64,000 nucleotides of DNA, from positions 1 through 64,000 of the forward strand of contig NZ_RQVD01000005.1 in the NCBI RefSeq assembly GCF_003992055.1. Reading direction: 5' to 3'. Within the stretch, counting starts at the first letter, position 1. Each line of letters opens with the position of its first letter. The notes below the pieces were generated by a model. It was given only the letters and a program-made list of their open reading frames with translations, did not search any database and was not told the origin of the DNA. Shown one piece after another: positions 25,269 to 35,286 of this stretch. The DNA comes from Veillonella sp. CHU740. Lineage in GTDB: Bacteria; Bacillota; Negativicutes; Veillonellales; Veillonellaceae. A program made the position numbers and the translations under genes.

Positions 25269-26342
25269 TTACCCTAAGTGCGCTATAACAGCATCAGTCA
25301 TGCCTTGGGTATTCACTTTTGTGAATCCTTCGCGGTACATATCACCTGTGCGATAGCCCGCATCAAGGACGGCTGTTACTGCTTGTTCGATGGAGTCTGC
25401 TACCTCTGGTAAGTCCAAAGAGTAACGACACATCATGGCAGCAGACAAAATCGTTCCTAGTGGATTGGCAATGCCTTGTCCAGCAATGTCTGGTGCCGAT
25501 CCATGGATTGGTTCATACAAGGAAGTACCTGTACCAATGGAGGCGGATGGCAATAAGCCAAGAGAGCCAGAGATAACAGCTCCTTCATCGCTCAAAATAT
25601 CTCCAAATAAATTTGTTGTCACTAGTACATCAAATTGACCCGGATTCGTCACGAGTTGCATGGCTGTATTATCTACATAATAGTGATCCATGTTGATATC
25701 TGGGTTCGCTTCTGCTTTTTCTTTCGCAATTTTACGCCATAAACGAGAAGACGCCAATACATTAGCTTTATCTACGCTCACCACTTTGCCAGAACGTTTA
25801 CGTGCTGTTTCCACAGCTACGTCCATGATGCGTTCCACTTCATAACGAACGTATGTCTCTTTGTCCCAAGCAAACTCTTCAGGACCTTCTCCTTGCGCTT
25901 CTTCCCGTTCCCCAAAGTAGATACCGCCCGTTAATTCACGAACGATGACGAAGTCAACGTTTTCTACCAATTCTGGTTTCAACGGAGAGAACTCCCGCAA
26001 TGCTGGATAGATTTTCACTGGGCGCAAATTACAGAACAAGCCCAATGCTTTACGCAAACCAAGGATGGCTTTTTCAGGACGGATGGACGGATCTACATCA
26101 TCCCATTTAGGGCCGCCTACAGCACCTAATAATACAGCATCTGCTGCTTGGCATGCATCGATAGTATCTTGTGGCAATGGTTCACCGAAGGAATCGATGG
26201 CTGCGCCACCAGCTTTTTTCTCAATCCAGTTGGCTGTTACACCTGCTTTGGCAAAGGCTGCGTCCACCACAGTACGCGCCGAATTTGTTATTTCTTCCCC
26301 AATGCCATCACCAGCAATTAGGACAATTTGTTTCTCACTCAT
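25269..26342 (-). CDS. leuB: 3-isopropylmalate dehydrogenase
   Basis: NAD-dependent oxidative decarboxylation of 3-isopropylmalate in leucine synthesis. 357 aa. MSEKQIVLIAGDGIGEE begins at the second of two adjacent ATGs, which fits the AGGAG spacing best. Motifs: LLGAVGGPKWD, the RELTGGIYFGER substrate loop, YVDNTAMQLV, and the nucleotide site EPIHGSAPDIAGQG near the C-terminus. Last gene of leuA-leuC-leuD-leuB and followed by a long terminator. Confidence 0.95.
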   Translation of the reverse strand: MSEKQIVLIAGDGIGEEITNSARTVVDAAFAKAGVTANWIEKKAGGAAIDSFGEPLPQDTIDACQAADAVLLGAVGGPKWDDVDPSIRPEKAILGLRKALGLFCNLRPVKIYPALREFSPLKPELVENVDFVIVRELTGGIYFGEREEAQGEGPEEFAWDKETYVRYEVERIMDVAVETARKRSGKVVSVDKANVLASSRLWRKIAKEKAEANPDINMDHYYVDNTAMQLVTNPGQFDVLVTTNLFGDILSDEGAVISGSLGLLPSASIGTGTSLYEPIHGSAPDIAGQGIANPLGTILSAAMMCRYSLDLPEVADSIEQAVTAVLDAGYRTGDMYREGFTKVNTQGMTDAVIAHLG

Positions 26343-26346
26343 CATA

Positions 26347-26841
26347 TTACTCCTGTCTTGTTTTCGCAAAGTTTACAAGTCCACCTGCTTTGGCAATATT
26401 TTGCACAAATTGTGGTAAGGCGGTACCTTGATATGTTTCACCAGTCGTCATATTATGGACAACACCTGTGGCCATTTCCACAGCGATTTCGTGACCTTCT
26501 TGAATACGGTCCACCGCCTCACCAATTTCGATCACAGGCAAACCGATATTGATAGCATTACGGAAAAAAATGCGAGCAAAGCTATCTGCTACGATGCAAG
26601 AAATGCCTTTTTCTTTAATCACTGCTGGCGCATGTTCACGAGAGGAACCACAACCAAAGTTTTTGCCAGCCACCATAATTTCACCAGCTTTCACATTCGG
26701 TGCAAATGTAGTATCAATGTCTTCCATAGCATGTCCTGCTAGTTCCGCCATATCCGCTATGGCCAAGTAGCGTGCTGGGATGATTACATCTGTATCTACA
26801 TTGTCGCCGTAACGCCAAATCGTTCCTTGAAAGTCTGCCAT
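26347..26841 (-). CDS. leuD: 3-isopropylmalate dehydratase small subunit
   Basis: 164 aa, swivel domain of isopropylmalate isomerase; acts with LeuC. Characteristic YGDNVDTDVIIPARYL (residues 11-26) and GCGSSREHAP (58-67). The short length and sequence fit the archaeal/clostridial LeuD/HacB-like class. Starts 1 bp after the leuC stop region and ends 4 bp before leuB, so the genes are translationally linked. Confidence 0.95.
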   Translation of the reverse strand: MADFQGTIWRYGDNVDTDVIIPARYLAIADMAELAGHAMEDIDTTFAPNVKAGEIMVAGKNFGCGSSREHAPAVIKEKGISCIVADSFARIFFRNAINIGLPVIEIGEAVDRIQEGHEIAVEMATGVVHNMTTGETYQGTALPQFVQNIAKAGGLVNFAKTRQE

Positions 26842-26842
26842 A

Positions 26843-28108
26843 TTATACCTCCTCAGGGCTTGCTAAATACCCTGCTACTGCACTTGCTGCTGCCACATAT
26901 GGGCTTGCTAAATATACTTCGCTGTCCACGTGTCCCATACGACCACGGAAATTACGGTTTGTGGTGGAAACCGTGCGTTCTCCTTCTGCCATAATTCCCA
27001 TGTAACCACCTAAGCAAGGACCACATGTTGGCGTACTTACAGCACAGCCTGCTTCGATGAAGATATCCATTAAGCCTGCTTTCACAGCTTGGTTATATAC
27101 ATCTTGGGACCCTGGGATCACGATACAACGCACGAAGTCCGCTACCTTGCGACCTTTAAAAATTTCTGCACACATTTCTAAATCTTCAAAGCGTCCATTC
27201 GTACAAGAACCGATGATAACTTGGTCGATTTGAATGCGGTCTTCTTTCACAATATCTTTCATGTAATGCGTATTGGAAGGAAGATGTGGATACGCCACTA
27301 CTGGTGTTAATTCGTCTAATTGGATGGTCACTACTTGGCAATATTCTGCATCTTCGTCTGCTGCAATCGGTTCAATAGGACGTGTAATGCGACCTTGGAT
27401 ATACTCCTCTGTCACTGCATCGTATGGGAATACACCACATTTACCGCCCGCTTCGATAGCCATGTTACAGATGGTCAAACGGTCTGCCATTGTCATATAT
27501 TGCACACCAGAACCATGGAACTCAAGAGCTTTGTAACGAGCGCCATCCACACCAATTTTACCGATTAAGTCCAACACAATATCTTTACCAGAAATCCATT
27601 TCGCTGGTTTTCCTTCTAACACAACTTTGATCGTTTCTGGCACTTTGAACCAAGTTTTACCTTCTGCCATAGCAACCCCAGCATCTGTAGAACCAACTCC
27701 TGTAGCAAAGGCATTCAACGCACCATAGGTACAAGTGTGAGAGTCCGCGCCAATGATCATTTCCCCTGGTCCAATCAAACCTTGTTCTGGCAACAATACG
27801 TGCTCAATGCCCATACGGCCTACTTCAAAATAGTGCGTAATCTTATGTTGTCGTACGAAATCGCGCATCACTTTGGCTTGCGTAGCAGATTTAATATCCT
27901 TATTCGGTGTGAAATGATCCGGTACTAAGTAGATGCGGTCTGCATCGAATACAGGTTTACCGATTTTTTCAAACTCTTTTTTCGCTGGCGGAAATGTAAT
28001 ATCGTTCATCAAAATGAAATCTAATTGACACTCGATCATTTGACCTGCTTTTACTTCTGCTAGCCCTGCGTGACGAGCCATATTTTTTTCTGTTATGGTC
28101 ATACCCAT
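26843..28108 (-). CDS. leuC: 3-isopropylmalate dehydratase large subunit
   Basis: 421 aa aconitase-superfamily subunit, cytoplasmic, binds a [4Fe-4S] cluster. The start [15 protein letters not shown] is chosen for its AGGAGGG ribosome binding site. Cluster ligands: CTYGALN..., GSCTNGR and [18 protein letters not shown] and the short form match the HACN/LeuC class rather than the longer enterobacterial LeuC. Isomerises 2- to 3-isopropylmalate with LeuD. It follows leuA after 4 bp. Confidence 0.94.
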   Translation of the reverse strand: MGMTITEKNMARHAGLAEVKAGQMIECQLDFILMNDITFPPAKKEFEKIGKPVFDADRIYLVPDHFTPNKDIKSATQAKVMRDFVRQHKITHYFEVGRMGIEHVLLPEQGLIGPGEMIIGADSHTCTYGALNAFATGVGSTDAGVAMAEGKTWFKVPETIKVVLEGKPAKWISGKDIVLDLIGKIGVDGARYKALEFHGSGVQYMTMADRLTICNMAIEAGGKCGVFPYDAVTEEYIQGRITRPIEPIAADEDAEYCQVVTIQLDELTPVVAYPHLPSNTHYMKDIVKEDRIQIDQVIIGSCTNGRFEDLEMCAEIFKGRKVADFVRCIVIPGSQDVYNQAVKAGLMDIFIEAGCAVSTPTCGPCLGGYMGIMAEGERTVSTTNRNFRGRMGHVDSEVYLASPYVAAASAVAGYLASPEEV

Positions 28109-28112
28109 GACA

Positions 28113-29651
28113 TTAACCCTCCTGGTTTCCAAACTCTTGTTCTAACTCTTTTGCTAAATAAATAGCGTTTACTGCATTAATATAAGCATTTACACTAGAT
28201 TTTACAATATCTGTGCTCACCCCACGGCCTTGGAATCTGCGGCCATTATAATTGACTTTTACAACCGCCTCACCAAGGGCATCCTTACCCACTGTTACGG
28301 ACCGAATTTGGAAATCTTCCAACACAAATGGTGTATTCACTAATCGTTCGATGGCTCTGAAAGAAGCATCTACTGGGCCATCACCGACAGCGGCGTCCAT
28401 GCGTTCCCCACTCGGTGTTAATACACGAATGCTAGCAAGAACGTATCCATTTTGATCGGAATGGTAATCGTGTTGTACTACGTGGAATGCCTGCTCGTGA
28501 TGCATAGTATCCATCACCAAGGCATAAATATCTTCATCGTAAACTTGTTTTTTCTTATCTGCTAAGGCTTTAAATTGCACGAACAACTCATTCACTCGTT
28601 CTTCTTCTAACTGAAAGCCTAGATTCACTAGATGATCTTCAAAGGCATGACGTCCAGAATGTTTACCCAGTACGATGGACGTTTTTTCTGCCCCTACACT
28701 AGCCGGTGTCATAATTTCATAGGTAGTTGGATTGTTCAACATACCATGTTGATGAATGCCAGACTCATGCGCGAAGGCATTAGCACCTACGATGGCTTTA
28801 TTAGGAGATACGGCAACACCACAAAGTTTGCTCACCAATTTGCTAGTACGTGTAAACAAAGGTGTATCGATATGAACATCGAATGGATAGTGGTCATGAC
28901 GAGTTTTGATGGTCATCACGACTTCTTCAATCGCCACATTACCAGCTCGTTCGCCTAAACCATTCATAGTACATTCCACTTGACGAGCCCCAGCTTCAAT
29001 AGCTGCCAACGTGTTCGCATTCGCAAGACCTAAGTCATTGTGACAATGTACACTGATGATTGCCTTTTCAATGCCTTTCGTATGCTCTTTGATGTAGCGA
29101 ATACGATTGCCAAATTCTTCTGGCGTCATGTACCCTACTGTATCTGGTACATTCAAGATAGAAGCTCCACCTTCGATAGCCACTTCAAAGACACGGCATA
29201 GATAATCTAGATCTGTACGAGATGCATCTTCTGCGGAGAACTCGATTTCATCGAATTTACCTTTCGCAAACTCAAGGATATGTTTCACAATCTCTAACAC
29301 TTCTTCACGAGTTTTTTTCAATTTATATTCTAGATGAATATCGCTAGTAGCGATAAACACATGTAGACGACTGCGCTCTGCTCCTGCAAGTGCTTCTGCC
29401 GCTTTTGTCACATCATTCTCATTGGATCGAGCAAGGGCTGCGATAGTACATCCACGCACTTCTCTAGCAATCGTAGCTACTGCTTCAAAGTCACCTTCCG
29501 ATGCAGCTGGGAACCCAGCTTCGATGACATCTAATCCAAGGCGCACAAGAGCTTGTGCAATTTCTACTTTTTCTGGTGTTTGAAGGGAAACACCTGGAGT
29601 TTGCTCCCCATCGCGAAGTGTAGTATCAAAAAAATAAATTCTGTTGTCCAT
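28113..29651 (-). CDS. leuA: 2-isopropylmalate synthase
   Basis: Condenses acetyl-CoA with 2-oxoisovalerate, the first step of leucine synthesis. 512 aa. [15 protein letters not shown] at residues 9-23 holds the metal-binding Asp. [16 protein letters not shown] holds the HxH metal ligands, and [15 protein letters not shown] follows. The C-terminal allosteric domain (about 390-500) usually gives leucine feedback inhibition. First gene of leuACDB. Far upstream are two hairpin terminators and a T-box. Confidence 0.95.
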   Translation of the reverse strand: MDNRIYFFDTTLRDGEQTPGVSLQTPEKVEIAQALVRLGLDVIEAGFPAASEGDFEAVATIAREVRGCTIAALARSNENDVTKAAEALAGAERSRLHVFIATSDIHLEYKLKKTREEVLEIVKHILEFAKGKFDEIEFSAEDASRTDLDYLCRVFEVAIEGGASILNVPDTVGYMTPEEFGNRIRYIKEHTKGIEKAIISVHCHNDLGLANANTLAAIEAGARQVECTMNGLGERAGNVAIEEVVMTIKTRHDHYPFDVHIDTPLFTRTSKLVSKLCGVAVSPNKAIVGANAFAHESGIHQHGMLNNPTTYEIMTPASVGAEKTSIVLGKHSGRHAFEDHLVNLGFQLEEERVNELFVQFKALADKKKQVYDEDIYALVMDTMHHEQAFHVVQHDYHSDQNGYVLASIRVLTPSGERMDAAVGDGPVDASFRAIERLVNTPFVLEDFQIRSVTVGKDALGEAVVKVNYNGRRFQGRGVSTDIVKSSVNAYINAVNAIYLAKELEQEFGNQEG

Positions 29652-30091
29652 GATTGTTCCTCTTTCTGATTAATCTATATCTGTTCATGTTTCTATTCTA
29701 ACGAATGATTCTAAGAAAACTGAATATGTGGCCTCCATATCTCACCTTTGATAAAATCATTCCTATGGTGGTTTTGAGTACGTGACGCTGAAATTGCTTT
29801 CAGAGAATAGAAAAACGCCCCCAGAGATGACAATGCATCCCTAGGGGCGTTATATGTAACGTATTGGTTTCATAGAGGTTTTTACATTTTACATACTATA
29901 GTTCTAGTAGTACTACATCACAGATTTTTCTCTATCTTTTGTAGCGGTTCGTTCACAACCAACTGCATATTCTCCTGCTAGTAAACTATGCTTACAACTA
30001 TCAGAACATTCTAATAGAGTCTACTTGTACTGTATACCTAATACAGATCTCATCGTAAAATGTAAGAACTTCACTGATTAACCTATGATAC
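29652..30091 (-). other. Long non-coding leader between T-box and leuA
   Basis: 440 bp without a convincing gene on either strand. It contains a second terminator-like hairpin (29814-29851) and, upstream of that, a stretch resembling a degenerate T-box apical loop (GCAGTTGGTTGTGAACGAAC). A 16-codon frame (MQLVVNEPLQKIEKNL) has AGGAG too close to its ATG and is not leucine-rich. Likely a leader RNA. Confidence 0.45.
29809..29851 (-). terminator. Terminator or attenuator upstream of leuA
   Basis: Arms 29814-29829 and 29836-29851. On the minus strand a continuous 16-bp stem with two wobbles, followed by TTTTTC. It lies about 160 bp before the leuA start codon. Confidence 0.8.
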
Positions 30092-30332
30092 AAAAAAGCC
30101 CCTCAATGTGCCATGCACATCAAGGGGCATTATCATTTCAATAACACGGTCCCACCCTAGTTGGTTCTCACAGTTATAACGGAACTACCGTCGATGACTA
30201 CTTGGTTTCACCATCGCTGCTCACAGGGGAGTTTCAATATAACCGTTCTACTACTTCGCACCAACCAGTAGCTCTCTGAAAGCAACTAACTATATCTTTA
30301 TACCTGTTCATCGCATTTACTTTATATAACTG
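30092..30332 (-). promoter_or_regulatory. T-box leader (tRNA-sensing riboswitch)
   Basis: Minus-strand leader with the diagnostic antiterminator element AGGGTGGGACCGTG (30145-30158), the stem I motif AGAGAGCTACTGGTTGGTG (30255-30280 region) and a terminator hairpin at 30098-30128 whose wobbles pair only on the minus strand, followed by TTTTTTG. The specifier region GAAACTCCCCTGTGAGC allows CTC (Leu) or ACT (Thr). T-boxes let uncharged tRNA prevent termination. The next gene in this direction is leuA, 440 bp away, so leucine control is likely but the spacing is unusual. Confidence 0.85.
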
Positions 30333-30338
30333 AAGACT

Positions 30339-30367
30339 ATTCTATAGTATTTCGAGTCGCTTGTCAA
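30339..30367 (-). promoter_or_regulatory. Promoter of the T-box leader
   Basis: TTGACA (30362-30367), 17-bp spacer, TAGAAT (30339-30344) on the minus strand. Confidence 0.75.
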
Positions 30368-30425
30368 TAGACTCATGTGTTTTTTATTTTTATATATACA
30401 CAATACAAATAGATTCTACTATATC

Positions 30426-31031
30426 TTACAATTCTTCCGCTTTATACTCAGTATATCCTTCATAGTAATAACTATGGTCAATGCCCTTCATATATACCGT
30501 TCTATCATCTATCCGATCCGTTAAGGCACTTTTTAAGAGATACTTGATTTCAATATCTTTAATAGGGCTTCGTTCCATAGCTAGTAAATAATCGTCTTTA
30601 TCTACTAAACTCCAATCTACAACGAGATGTAGTTCTTGTTTCAGTATTAGGTCTAGCCAGATTCTCGCACTTCTTCCATTGCCTTCTCTGAAAGGATGTG
30701 CTACGTTCATCTCCACATATTTTTCAATAATTTCATCAAATGTAGACTGTGGCATGTTCTCTATACTTTCAAGAGCAGCCTGTAAATACATAACAGGCGC
30801 AAATCTGAAATTACCTTTTGCTATATTTACAGACCTAACTTTTCCTGCAAAGTCATAGATACCTTCAAATAAATATCTGTGTATCGCAGCTAATTGCGCA
30901 AAAGAACCTATAGGATACTTCTCTAATACAGTAGTATCAAACAGATCTAAAGCTTTCTTCTTACTAATCCGCTCTTCCTCTCTAGCAAGTTCTACAGAGT
31001 TAGTGATTCCCAACTTATTTTGCAATACCAT
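30426..31031 (-). CDS. Fic-domain protein adenylyltransferase (class III)
   Basis: 201 aa. Fic core motif HPFREGNGRSAR (catalytic His plus the anion-binding GNGR) near residues 117-128, with the beta-hairpin flap upstream (KGNFRFAPVMYL). The C-terminal helix carries SYYYEG, the (S/T)xxxE(G/N) self-inhibitory motif, which places it in class III with Neisseria NmFic. It transfers AMP from ATP onto target hydroxyls and is normally held inactive by its own helix. The ATG at 31031 fits AAGGTGG; an upstream GTG is an alternative. No separate antitoxin is adjacent. Confidence 0.88.
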   Translation of the reverse strand: MVLQNKLGITNSVELAREEERISKKKALDLFDTTVLEKYPIGSFAQLAAIHRYLFEGIYDFAGKVRSVNIAKGNFRFAPVMYLQAALESIENMPQSTFDEIIEKYVEMNVAHPFREGNGRSARIWLDLILKQELHLVVDWSLVDKDDYLLAMERSPIKDIEIKYLLKSALTDRIDDRTVYMKGIDHSYYYEGYTEYKAEEL

Positions 31032-31180
31032 ACCATCACCACCTTCTAGCACAAAATATACAGACGCCTCTAATATTCATCATTTTTATAAAAATCTTCT
31101 AAGATATATATTGTCACTAGTTCTATAATCAAGTTATATACATCGTATATTTCAACAAGATCATCGTCATCTATTCATAC

Positions 31181-31225
31181 AAAAGGACTGCACCCAGAAT
31201 CTATTATATTCTGTTGCAGTCCTTT
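31181..31225 (-). terminator. Terminator of pyrG
   Basis: AAAGGACTGCA (31182-31192) and TGCAGTCCTTT (31215-31225), an 11-bp stem followed by TTTTG on the minus strand. Confidence 0.85.
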
Positions 31226-31248
31226 CTATGTTACATACCCACTATATC

Positions 31249-32859
31249 TTATTTTTTATTTTCAATGGCCGCTTTCACGAATCCTTTGAACAATGGATGT
31301 GCATTGTTTGGACGGGATTTCAATTCTGGATGGAATTGTACCCCCACGAACCAAGGGTGATCAGCTACTTCAACGCATTCTACTAGACGATTATCAGGGG
31401 ATGTGCCAGAGATAATCAAACCTGCATCTGTCAATTGTTGACGATAGGCATTGTTGAACTCCCAACGATGACGATGGCGTTCGTAAATCAAGTCTTCGCC
31501 ATATGCTTCATGTACTTTTGTACCAGGTACTGTTTTACATGGGTATACGCCAAGACGCATTGTACCGCCTTTTTCGTCCACATCTACTTGATCATCCATT
31601 AAGTCGATCACAGGGAACTGGCAGCTTTCATCAAATTCTGTAGAAGTAGCGCCATTCATATCCAATACGGAACGAGCAAATTCCATCACAGATGTTTGCA
31701 TGCCCAAGCAAATGCCAAGGAACGGCACTTTGTGCTCACGAGCATATTGGATCGTAGAAATTTTACCTTCTACACCACGGCAACCGAAACCACCTGGTAC
31801 CAAGATACCGTCCACATCTTTATATACTTCCGCTAGGTCTGTACCTTCTGCTTCTACTGCTTCAGAGTCAACCCATTTAATGTTCACTTTTGTATCTTCT
31901 ACGATACCTGCATGGCCCAATGCTTCTGCTACAGAAATATACGCATCATGTAATGCTACGTATTTACCAACGAGAGCGATAGTAATTTCTTGTTTAGGAT
32001 GTAAGATTTTATGGACCATTTCTTTCCATTCTGTCATGTCTACAGGACGGTCTTCTAGGTTCAATTTACGCACCACAATGCTATCCAATCCTTCATCTTG
32101 CATCATCAAAGGCACTTCATAGATAGTACTGCAAGTACGGTTTTCCACGATAGCATCTGGATCCACGTCACAGAATAATGCCAACTTATCTTTCATGTCA
32201 CGAGAAATTTCTTTTTCCGTACGGCATACGATAATATCTGGTTGAATGCCAATACCACGAAGTTCTTTTACACTGTGTTGTGTTGGTTTTGTTTTCAACT
32301 CACCAGCTGCACTGATATATGGTACTAAAGTAACGTGGATATATAGCACATCATCACGGTTCACTTCTTTTTTCACTTGGCGGATAGCTTCCAAAAATGG
32401 CAAGCTTTCAATATCCCCAACAGTACCACCGATTTCTGTGATCACCACGTCTGCATTATCTTCTTTACCTACGCGGAATACAGCATTTTTGATTTCATTC
32501 GTAATGTGAGGGATAACTTGCACAGTAGATCCAAGATATTCACCTTTACGTTCTTTATTGATGACAGACCAATACACTTTACCAGCAGTAATATTGGATG
32601 TTTTACCTAAGTTAATGTCGATGAAACGTTCATAGTGGCCTAAATCTAAGTCAGTTTCTGCACCGTCGTCAGTAACGAACACTTCACCATGTTGATAGGG
32701 ACTCATTGTACCTGGGTCAATATTGATATATGGGTCAAATTTTTGAATTGTCACCTTATATCCACGGTTTTTCAACAAACGTCCCAAGGATGCTGCAGTA
32801 ATGCCTTTACCTAATGATGATACGACGCCACCTGTTACGAAAATATACTTTGTTGACAT
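31249..32859 (-). CDS. pyrG: CTP synthase
   Basis: Amination of UTP to CTP using glutamine. 536 aa, standard length. N-terminal synthetase domain [16 protein letters not shown] (residues 4-19) and C-terminal class I glutamine amidotransferase with the nucleophile Cys in LGICLGMQ and the His-Glu pair in [11 protein letters not shown]. It is transcribed with argS upstream (30-bp gap), and ends at a strong terminator. Complements the pyrimidine genes pyrF, pyrE and pyrR elsewhere in the window. Confidence 0.96.
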   Translation of the reverse strand: MSTKYIFVTGGVVSSLGKGITAASLGRLLKNRGYKVTIQKFDPYINIDPGTMSPYQHGEVFVTDDGAETDLDLGHYERFIDINLGKTSNITAGKVYWSVINKERKGEYLGSTVQVIPHITNEIKNAVFRVGKEDNADVVITEIGGTVGDIESLPFLEAIRQVKKEVNRDDVLYIHVTLVPYISAAGELKTKPTQHSVKELRGIGIQPDIIVCRTEKEISRDMKDKLALFCDVDPDAIVENRTCSTIYEVPLMMQDEGLDSIVVRKLNLEDRPVDMTEWKEMVHKILHPKQEITIALVGKYVALHDAYISVAEALGHAGIVEDTKVNIKWVDSEAVEAEGTDLAEVYKDVDGILVPGGFGCRGVEGKISTIQYAREHKVPFLGICLGMQTSVMEFARSVLDMNGATSTEFDESCQFPVIDLMDDQVDVDEKGGTMRLGVYPCKTVPGTKVHEAYGEDLIYERHRHRWEFNNAYRQQLTDAGLIISGTSPDNRLVECVEVADHPWFVGVQFHPELKSRPNNAHPLFKGFVKAAIENKK

Positions 32860-32889
32860 GATGCCTCCCTAATAATTATATGCTTCTGA

Positions 32890-34554
32890 TTACATTTTTT
32901 CAGGAGCGGAAATACCTAAGATACCAAGACCATGTTGTAATACATGTGCCGTTGCTGTAATCAAGCCTAAGCGCGCTTGTTGCAATTCTGAATCAACGCC
33001 CATGATACGACCTTGTTTATAGAAAGAATGGAATAGACTTGCTAGATCGTACAAGTACTTCGCTATACGATGTGGAGCTTTATTATTAGCAGATAACTGA
33101 ATTTCTTCTGGATAGGCTGCTAATTTTTTAATCAATTCCACTTCTTGTTCGCTTTGTAATGCTGTGAAAGATGTATTTGCCCAGTCACCATAGGCAATAC
33201 CCGCTTCTTTTACTTGCCCAAAAATACTATGAATACGAGCATGTGCATACTGGATGTAGTACACTGGATTGTCGTTAGATTTAGAAGATGCCAAGTTGAT
33301 ATCGAAGTCCAATTGGCTATCTAAGGAACGCATCAAGAAGAAGTATCTTGCTGCATCTACCCCTACGTCTTCAATCAATTCATCCAACGTAATCGTTTCA
33401 CCAGTACGTTTAGACATTTTTACAAGTTCTCCATCACGGTATAAGAATACCATTTGTAACAACAGAACTTCTAATTTATCTGGATTGAAGCCAAGTGCTT
33501 CCATAGCTGCTTTTACACGGGCAATATAACCATGATGATCAGCACCCCAAATGTTGATTAATTGTTTATAACCACGTTCGTATTTATCTTTGTGGTACGC
33601 AATATCTGCCGCTAAGTATGTAGGCTCTCCATTGTCACGGATAACCACACGGTCTTTGTCATCGCCATATTGCATAGATGCCAACCAGTAAGCGCCATCT
33701 TTTTCATACATTCCACCAGATTCTAATAACTGATTCACTAATGTGCGAATTTCACCGCTTTTATGCAAGCTGCGTTCGCTAAACCAACGATCAAAGCCTA
33801 CTCGGAAATTACGCAATGTTTTACGTAAACCATTTAATTTTTCTGTTAAGGCAAATTCTTTAAAGAATGGAACACGCTCTTCTTCTGGCAATGCAGCGAA
33901 GAAGTCACCTCTCCAATTGATCAATTCTTGCGCTGTATCAATGATATCTTGTCCACGATAGCCAGACTCTGGGAACTCGTGTTTCATATCTAATAACTCT
34001 AAATAACGAGCATTTACAGAGGCCGCTAAATTATCGATTTGTTTACCTGCATCATTGATATAGTACTCAGCAAATACATTATATCCTGCGGCACGCATCA
34101 AATTCACCAAAGCACTACCGTAAGCAGCACCACGGCCATGACCTACGTGCAACAAACCTGTTGGGTTCGCACTGACATACTCAATTTGCACTGTATCTTC
34201 TTCACGAAGTGGCGCATTACCATACGATTCACCAGTCGTTAAGATATTTTTTAAAGTATCATAAATCACATCAGAAGCTAAGAAGAAATTGATAAATCCC
34301 GCTCCTGCCACTTCTGCACGTTCTAACCAATCATACTTCATATGAGAAATGATGATGTCAGCAATCGCACGTGGATTGGATTTTGCCACTCTAGCAGATT
34401 GCATCGCAATATTCGTAGAAAAATCACCGAACTCTTTTTGTGGTGGTACTTCTAATTGTGCCTCTGGATAGATTCCTTCAGGTAATTCGCCTTGTTCCAA
34501 TGCTATCTGTAAAGCATCCTTAATGGCTGCTTTCAAAACTTCTTTCATGTCCAT
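32890..34554 (-). CDS. argS: Arginyl-tRNA synthetase
   Basis: Charges tRNA-Arg. 554 aa. Class Ia signatures: HIGH-type HVGHGRG near residues 137-143 and KMSKRTG near 378-384 (KMSKS variant). The N-terminal Add-1 domain and C-terminal anticodon-binding helices (LASLFHSFYKQGRIMG) are present. The first ATG fits GGGAGG at 9-nt spacing. It overlaps the upstream DUF1934 gene by 35 bp and precedes pyrG, a common neighbourhood in Firmicutes. Confidence 0.96.
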   Translation of the reverse strand: MDMKEVLKAAIKDALQIALEQGELPEGIYPEAQLEVPPQKEFGDFSTNIAMQSARVAKSNPRAIADIIISHMKYDWLERAEVAGAGFINFFLASDVIYDTLKNILTTGESYGNAPLREEDTVQIEYVSANPTGLLHVGHGRGAAYGSALVNLMRAAGYNVFAEYYINDAGKQIDNLAASVNARYLELLDMKHEFPESGYRGQDIIDTAQELINWRGDFFAALPEEERVPFFKEFALTEKLNGLRKTLRNFRVGFDRWFSERSLHKSGEIRTLVNQLLESGGMYEKDGAYWLASMQYGDDKDRVVIRDNGEPTYLAADIAYHKDKYERGYKQLINIWGADHHGYIARVKAAMEALGFNPDKLEVLLLQMVFLYRDGELVKMSKRTGETITLDELIEDVGVDAARYFFLMRSLDSQLDFDINLASSKSNDNPVYYIQYAHARIHSIFGQVKEAGIAYGDWANTSFTALQSEQEVELIKKLAAYPEEIQLSANNKAPHRIAKYLYDLASLFHSFYKQGRIMGVDSELQQARLGLITATAHVLQHGLGILGISAPEKM

Positions 34555-34978
34555 AATGTATATCCTCCCGAATCTCTACATACAATTGGTTATAGAATTG
34601 CCACTCCCCACCAACTGATATATCATATCCTAACAGAACATGGCCCTCGCCATCTTCTAAGTCTATTTCTAATTCATGTGTTAACATCGCTAACTCAACG
34701 GCACCATATGGTGTTTCTAGACTCGCCACATTCGTCTTGCCTAATTGGTATTCATGGCGCATAGAAAACTCTCCGGTCCGTAAAAGAACTACAGAATCTT
34801 TATACACCTTAATCGTCGTTTTCGTATTACCTAACCCAGTCACTTCACTTTCATCATAGATAATATGCTTGGCTAGCACCGTTTCATAATACTTACCAGA
34901 GGATACTAATTCCACCACCGTATCTTCTCCATCCGCATCACGTTGCGTACTCTTCACAGACACAATCACTCGTTTCAT
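34520..34978 (-). CDS. DUF1934 (YwiB-like) beta-barrel protein
   Basis: 152 aa. MKRVIVSVKSTQRDADGEDTV start chosen because GGAGG lies 7 nt upstream. Matches the DUF1934/YwiB family, small calycin-like beta-barrels of unknown function that very often sit next to argS in Firmicutes. Typical features: LVSSGKYYE, KTTIKVYKDSVVLLRTGEF, and the C-terminal LGYDISVGGEWQFYNQL strand pair. Overlap with argS implies translational coupling. Confidence 0.85.
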   Translation of the reverse strand: MKRVIVSVKSTQRDADGEDTVVELVSSGKYYETVLAKHIIYDESEVTGLGNTKTTIKVYKDSVVLLRTGEFSMRHEYQLGKTNVASLETPYGAVELAMLTHELEIDLEDGEGHVLLGYDISVGGEWQFYNQLYVEIREDIHYGHERSFESSH

Positions 34979-35012
34979 TAGCATACCTCCTCTCGTATAC
35001 ACATTATTTGTA

Positions 35013-35285
35013 TCATTTAATTATATCACAATTTGCTGCAATGAGGGCGTCTTTTTGAGACCGTTCCATGCGTTTCACATGCTGCTCCATAGACTGGGCA
35101 TCTTGCTTTCTTGTAAAAGCCGTACTCCACACTAGTGTCACTGGTCGTCGGCCTCTCGTATATTTCGCACCGCCTTTAATTTCGCCATTATGAGCTCGTA
35201 TCCGCTTCTCTAAATCCGTCGTCCATCCTGTATAAAGAGAGCCATCTGCACACCGAACCATATAGGTGTAAAATTTTTCATCCAT
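35013..35285 (-). CDS. GIY-YIG nuclease-superfamily protein (UPF0213/YhbQ type)
   Basis: 90 aa, single GIY-YIG domain: YTYMVRCADGSLYTGWTT (YMV...YTG in place of GIY...YIG), a conserved Arg (LEKRIRAHN) and the downstream GAKYTRGRRPVTLVW. The ATG at 35285 is preferred over a GTG at 35294. It overlaps the cyclophilin stop region, so it is co-transcribed. Family members are thought to be small structure-specific nucleases; substrate not known. Confidence 0.85.
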   Translation of the reverse strand: MDEKFYTYMVRCADGSLYTGWTTDLEKRIRAHNGEIKGGAKYTRGRRPVTLVWSTAFTRKQDAQSMEQHVKRMERSQKDALIAANCDIIK

Positions 35286-35286
35286 C

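Noticed and set aside
29880-29960. Possible leucine-rich leader peptide (GTA GTA CTA CTA GAA CTA TAG) upstream of leuA
   Set aside because: That frame has no ATG, GTG or TTG start with a ribosome binding site and is closed by a stop just upstream.
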